30,783 bases of DNA from an uncultured Christensenellaceae bacterium (lineage in GTDB: Bacteria > Bacillota > Clostridia > Christensenellales > Borkfalkiaceae), in NCBI GenBank assembly GCA_910587625.1, contig CAJUMW010000007.1:25971-56753 (forward strand), written 5' to 3'. Shown one piece after another: positions 27,820 through 30,783 of this stretch. The position numbers were made by a program, and so were the translations under genes. How positions within the stretch are numbered: position 1 is the first letter of the stretch; each line of letters begins with the position of its first letter. A model generated the notes under the pieces. It made no database searches. It saw nothing but the letters and a program-made list of their open reading frames with translations, and was not told the DNA's origin.

Positions 27820-28110
27820 ATGTTAGAAAGTACTTTCAAAACAAAGCTTATTAAAGAATTAAAAGCACTGTTTCCGGGATGTATGGTATTTCATTTGGAT
27901 CCTAGCGATGGACAAGGTATACCAGACTTACTGATATTGTTCGGAAAGAAGTGGGCTACCTTAGAAGGAAAGAAAAGTAAGAATTCGAGTCATCGTCCTA
28001 ATCAGGATTACTATGTTGAGTTATTAAATAAAATGTCTTACTCGGCTTTTATATATCCCGAGAATAAGGAGAAAATTTTAAATGAACTTCAACAAGCATT
28101 CAAATCTTGA
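27820..28110 (+). CDS. VRR-NUC domain nuclease
   Basis: 96 residues from ATG 27820 (AGGAGA upstream). The PD-(D/E)XK set is visible: E3, GQGIPDLLIL with D36, TLEGKK with E49 and K51, then HRPNQDYYVELL. Stand-alone VRR-NUC proteins of about this length occur in many phages, usually near replication genes, and act as structure-specific DNA nucleases. Its 3' end overlaps the next gene by 29 bases. Confidence 0.9.
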   Translation: MLESTFKTKLIKELKALFPGCMVFHLDPSDGQGIPDLLILFGKKWATLEGKKSKNSSHRPNQDYYVELLNKMSYSAFIYPENKEKILNELQQAFKS

Positions 28111-28642
28111 GGGGCAACACGCTTTTCTTGGAGCGAGTAAATATCATTGGTTAAATTACAATGATGATAAATTAGTTGAAACCTTTTCAAATCTCAGAGC
28201 TGCTCAAAAAGGAACAGAACTTCACGAGTTCGCGGCGATGTGTATAAGGTTGAGACAAAAACTTCCGAAATCGCAAAAAACTCTTAACGAGTATGTAAAT
28301 GATGCAATAGGTTATAGAATGCATCCGGAACAGGTTTTATATTTTTCGGAATGGTGTTTTGGAACAGCGGACGCTATTTCTTTTAGAAATAACTTTCTTA
28401 GAATACACGATTTAAAGACTGGAAAAGAGAGAGCACACATAGAGCAATTAAGAATCTATGCTGCTCTTTTTTGTTTAGAGTACAGAGTTAGTCCAGCTGA
28501 TATTAAAATTGAATTGCGTATCTATCAATCGGATGAGGTTATAATAGACGAACCTGACGCCAGCGTTATAGTACCTATAATGGATAAAATTATTACATTC
28601 AGTAAAATCATTACAAAACTTGCTATGGAGGAAGACTTATAA
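28082..28642 (+). CDS. RecB/Cas4-like PD-(D/E)XK exonuclease
   Basis: 186 residues. GTELHEFA (H48), GTADAI (D97), LRIHDLKTGK (D110, K112) and EQLRIYAALF (Q122, Y126) form the RecB-type nuclease motif set. Close to DUF2800-type phage nucleases, which work with phage recombination proteins, but shorter. Overlaps the VRR-NUC gene upstream and the next gene by one base, so the three are coupled. Confidence 0.88.
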   Translation: MNFNKHSNLEGQHAFLGASKYHWLNYNDDKLVETFSNLRAAQKGTELHEFAAMCIRLRQKLPKSQKTLNEYVNDAIGYRMHPEQVLYFSEWCFGTADAISFRNNFLRIHDLKTGKERAHIEQLRIYAALFCLEYRVSPADIKIELRIYQSDEVIIDEPDASVIVPIMDKIITFSKIITKLAMEEDL

Positions 28643-30783
28643 TGGAAGAGAATTTTGATATTCCTGTTGATAACGAAGAAAGCTTTGATGAGTTACTTCA
28701 TTATGGAACCAAGTACCATTCTGGTCGATATCCGTATGGTTCTGGTGAAGACCCGTATCAACATAGCGGAGATTTATTAAGCAGAATAGAACAGATGAAA
28801 CAAGAAGGTTTGACAGAAGTTGAGATAGCAAAAGCTATGAATACAACAACCGGAAAACTTAGAGTTCAAATTTCCTTAGCAACAAATGAGAGAAGAATGC
28901 AGATGGTAGCGTCGGCAAAAAGTTTAAAAGCTGACGGTTTAAACTATTCTGAAATCGGAAGGCGCATGGGAATTAATGAATCGACAGTTCGTTCATTGCT
29001 TAACTCGGAATCTGAAGCTAGAATGTCGGCATCTCAAAACACTGCTAATTTCTTAAAAGAAAAAGTAGATTCTCTTGGGATGATTGATATTGGTAAAGGT
29101 GTTGAAAAAGAACTTGGCGTTTCCAAAGGAAGAATGGAGAATGCCATTTATATTTTACAACTTGAGGGATATGAAGTTTATGGTGGACGTGTTCCTCAGG
29201 TAAATAATCCGGGAAAACAAACCACATTAAGAGTTCTTTGTCCTCCGGGAACAGAACATAAAGAGATATATGACTTTAGTAAAATTCATTCTGTTCAGGA
29301 CGATTATATTTCCTATGATGGCGGACAGACTTTTAAACCTGCATTTGTATATCCCAAAAGTATGGATTCTAGCAGACTTCAGATTCGCTATAAAGAAGAA
29401 GGCGGCATAGATAAAGATGGTTTAATCGAGATTCGCCGTGGTGTAGAAGATTTGTCACTCGGAAATAGTCATTATGCACAAGTTCGTATTTTGGTAGATG
29501 ACACTCATTACCTTAAAGGTATGGCGGTATATTCTGATGACCTTCCTGAAGGAGTTGATATTCGGTTTAATACAAATAAAAGCAAATCTGTTGATAAAAT
29601 GGATGTTTTGAAAAAAGTAAAAACCGATGCTAATGGAAATCCCGATAAAGATAATCCTTTCGGAGCACTTGTTAAGGAGCACGGCGGTCAAAGTTATTAT
29701 ATTGATAAGAATGGAAAAGAACAATTATCGTTAGTCAATAAGACCAGAGAAGAAGGCGATTGGGAAGATTGGGAAGATACTTTACCTAGTCAATTCCTCG
29801 CTAAACAAAATATGTCGTTAATTACAAGACAATTGTCGTTAACTGAAGCAGACAGAGCAGCCGAATTTGAGGAAATTAAATCGTTAACCAATCCAACAAT
29901 AAAAAGAGTTTTGTTAGCGAGCTTCGCAGACGATTGTGATAAGGCGGCTGAGCATCTTCAAGCTGCGGCATTACCTAGTCAGAAATGGCATGTTATATTA
30001 CCTGTATCATCTATGAAAGACACAGAAATATATGCTCCAAAGTATGAGGATGGTAGTAAAGTTGCATTAGTAAGATATCCCCACGCCGGAACGTATGAAA
30101 TTCCCGTTTTAACGGTTAATAATAAGCAAAAAGAAGCTTCTAAAATGATAGGACCGAACAGTATTGATGCTGTTGGTATAAATAGTTCTGTAGCTAGTCG
30201 TCTTTCTGGAGCCGATTTCGATGGCGACACAGTTATGCTTATCCCGACAAGTGGAAACGGAAAAAATAATAAAATTAACATTACTTCTACACCTGCTTTA
30301 AGAGGATTGGAAGGTTTCGACCCTAAAGATGCATATCCTGCCCAAGAAGGAATGCGTGTTATGAAAAACACAAATATGGAAATGGGTAAGATATCTAATC
30401 TTATTACAGATATGACACTTCAGGGCGCATCTACAGAAGAGCTTACAAGAGCAGTTAAGCACAGCATGGTTGTAATTGATGCCGAAAAACATCATTTAAA
30501 TTATAAATTAAGTGAAAAAGAAAACGGCATTAAAGAACTCCGTGAAAAATATCAAAGTGGCGGTGGAGCTTCCACAATTATATCTAGGGCTAAATCGCCA
30601 GTAAATGTAAATGAAAGAAAAGAGGGCGTTTGGATAGAAGACCCTGATACCGGTAAAAAGAAAAGATATTACTTTGACCCTATTACTGGTAAAAAATTGT
30701 ATGAAGAAACAAATAGGGAATATTCAAAAGCTGAAATTCCGGGGATTGACGGAAAAGTAAATGTCGTTGTTAAGAATGGGGTT
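28642..30783 (+). CDS. Large HTH protein with RNA polymerase beta-prime-like DFDGD barrel (cut at the right edge)
   Basis: An open frame of 714 codons runs off the window. Two helix-turn-helix-like segments at about 43-78 (EGLTEVEIAKAMNTTTGKLR) and 90-120 (DGLNYSEIGRRMGINESTVR) resemble sigma region 4. Near residues 460-535 the protein reads VALVRYPHAGTYEIPVL, then SSVASRLSGADFDGDTVM. This mirrors the double-psi beta-barrel of RNA polymerase beta-prime, whose NADFDGD aspartates hold catalytic magnesium (here D525, D527, D529) after an R-x-P-type strand. Single-chain phage RNA polymerases of the YonO/crAss-like type share this motif. Begins with a one-base stop/start overlap. Alternative: a DNA-binding structural protein with a degenerate barrel. 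Confidence 0.75.
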   Translation, partial: MEENFDIPVDNEESFDELLHYGTKYHSGRYPYGSGEDPYQHSGDLLSRIEQMKQEGLTEVEIAKAMNTTTGKLRVQISLATNERRMQMVASAKSLKADGLNYSEIGRRMGINESTVRSLLNSESEARMSASQNTANFLKEKVDSLGMIDIGKGVEKELGVSKGRMENAIYILQLEGYEVYGGRVPQVNNPGKQTTLRVLCPPGTEHKEIYDFSKIHSVQDDYISYDGGQTFKPAFVYPKSMDSSRLQIRYKEEGGIDKDGLIEIRRGVEDLSLGNSHYAQVRILVDDTHYLKGMAVYSDDLPEGVDIRFNTNKSKSVDKMDVLKKVKTDANGNPDKDNPFGALVKEHGGQSYYIDKNGKEQLSLVNKTREEGDWEDWEDTLPSQFLAKQNMSLITRQLSLTEADRAAEFEEIKSLTNPTIKRVLLASFADDCDKAAEHLQAAALPSQKWHVILPVSSMKDTEIYAPKYEDGSKVALVRYPHAGTYEIPVLTVNNKQKEASKMIGPNSIDAVGINSSVASRLSGADFDGDTVMLIPTSGNGKNNKINITSTPALRGLEGFDPKDAYPAQEGMRVMKNTNMEMGKISNLITDMTLQGASTEELTRAVKHSMVVIDAEKHHLNYKLSEKENGIKELREKYQSGGGASTIISRAKSPVNVNERKEGVWIEDPDTGKKKRYYFDPITGKKLYEETNREYSKAEIPGIDGKVNVVVKNGV

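Noticed and set aside
27626..27826. Open frame of 66 codons after the zinc-ribbon gene
   Set aside because: It begins inside that gene, spans a terminator and motif copy 6, and has no ribosome site.
1..30783. CRISPR arrays and tRNA genes
   Set aside because: No regularly spaced direct repeats and no cloverleaf with T-arm consensus were noticed in the gaps read by eye.

Overview
The window holds the end of a low-GC Gram-positive (Firmicutes, probably gut Clostridia) chromosome region and, from about 3.3 kb to the right edge, an integrated temperate phage that runs off the window. The host side is recognised by an NADPH:ferredoxin/glutamate-synthase-like flavoprotein pair, a TSCPD protein and a DUF4364 regulator. 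Strong AAGGAGG ribosome binding sites occur throughout. Phage genes look more AT-rich than the flavoprotein genes (an impression, not computed).

Layout. 1-3.2 kb: host genes. 3.2-3.4 kb: a promoter plus a structured, terminator-ended segment, which is the likely integration boundary. 3.4-4.6 kb: leftward tyrosine integrase with a consensus promoter. 4.6-4.9 kb: divergent control region with two identical palindromic operators. 4.9-17.6 kb: a rightward run of small genes. It contains a diversity-generating retroelement (DGR) target gene plus an orphan variable repeat, two moron-like units with their own promoters (a lipoprotein and a small leftward gene between inverted repeats), thyX, a DUF3310 gene, three DUF6353-like paralogues and about fifteen small membrane proteins. 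17.6-25.4 kb: replication module, with a 1390-residue SF3 helicase / AEP primase / family B polymerase fusion, a likely ssDNA-binding protein, a methyltransferase-like protein without an NPPY motif and an SF2 helicase. 25.4-28.6 kb: zinc-ribbon proteins, DUF5662, a VRR-NUC nuclease and a RecB-like nuclease. 28.6 kb to the edge: a large protein, cut by the window, with two helix-turn-helix segments and a DFDGD motif like that of the RNA polymerase beta-prime catalytic barrel.

How it may work together. The phage carries its own replication proteins and thymidylate synthase. It may also carry its own single-chain RNA polymerase. A spacing-conserved 25-bp intergenic motif occurs six times, always on the coding strand, and at least twice directly after a terminator hairpin. 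It lacks sigma-A hallmarks and is a candidate promoter for a phage-specific transcription system. By contrast, the integrase, the lipoprotein, the leftward small gene and the 27.3-kb zinc-ribbon gene have sigma-A-type promoters.

The strongest single observation is a pair of 84-bp repeats (6079-6162 and 6965-7048). They differ at 17 positions, all in codon positions 1 or 2 of NNC/NNT codons and none in position 3, as expected for two variable repeats written from one adenine-rich DGR template. Neither the template nor the reverse transcriptase was found in this window. No repressor, capsid, terminase or lysis gene, tRNA or CRISPR array was recognised.
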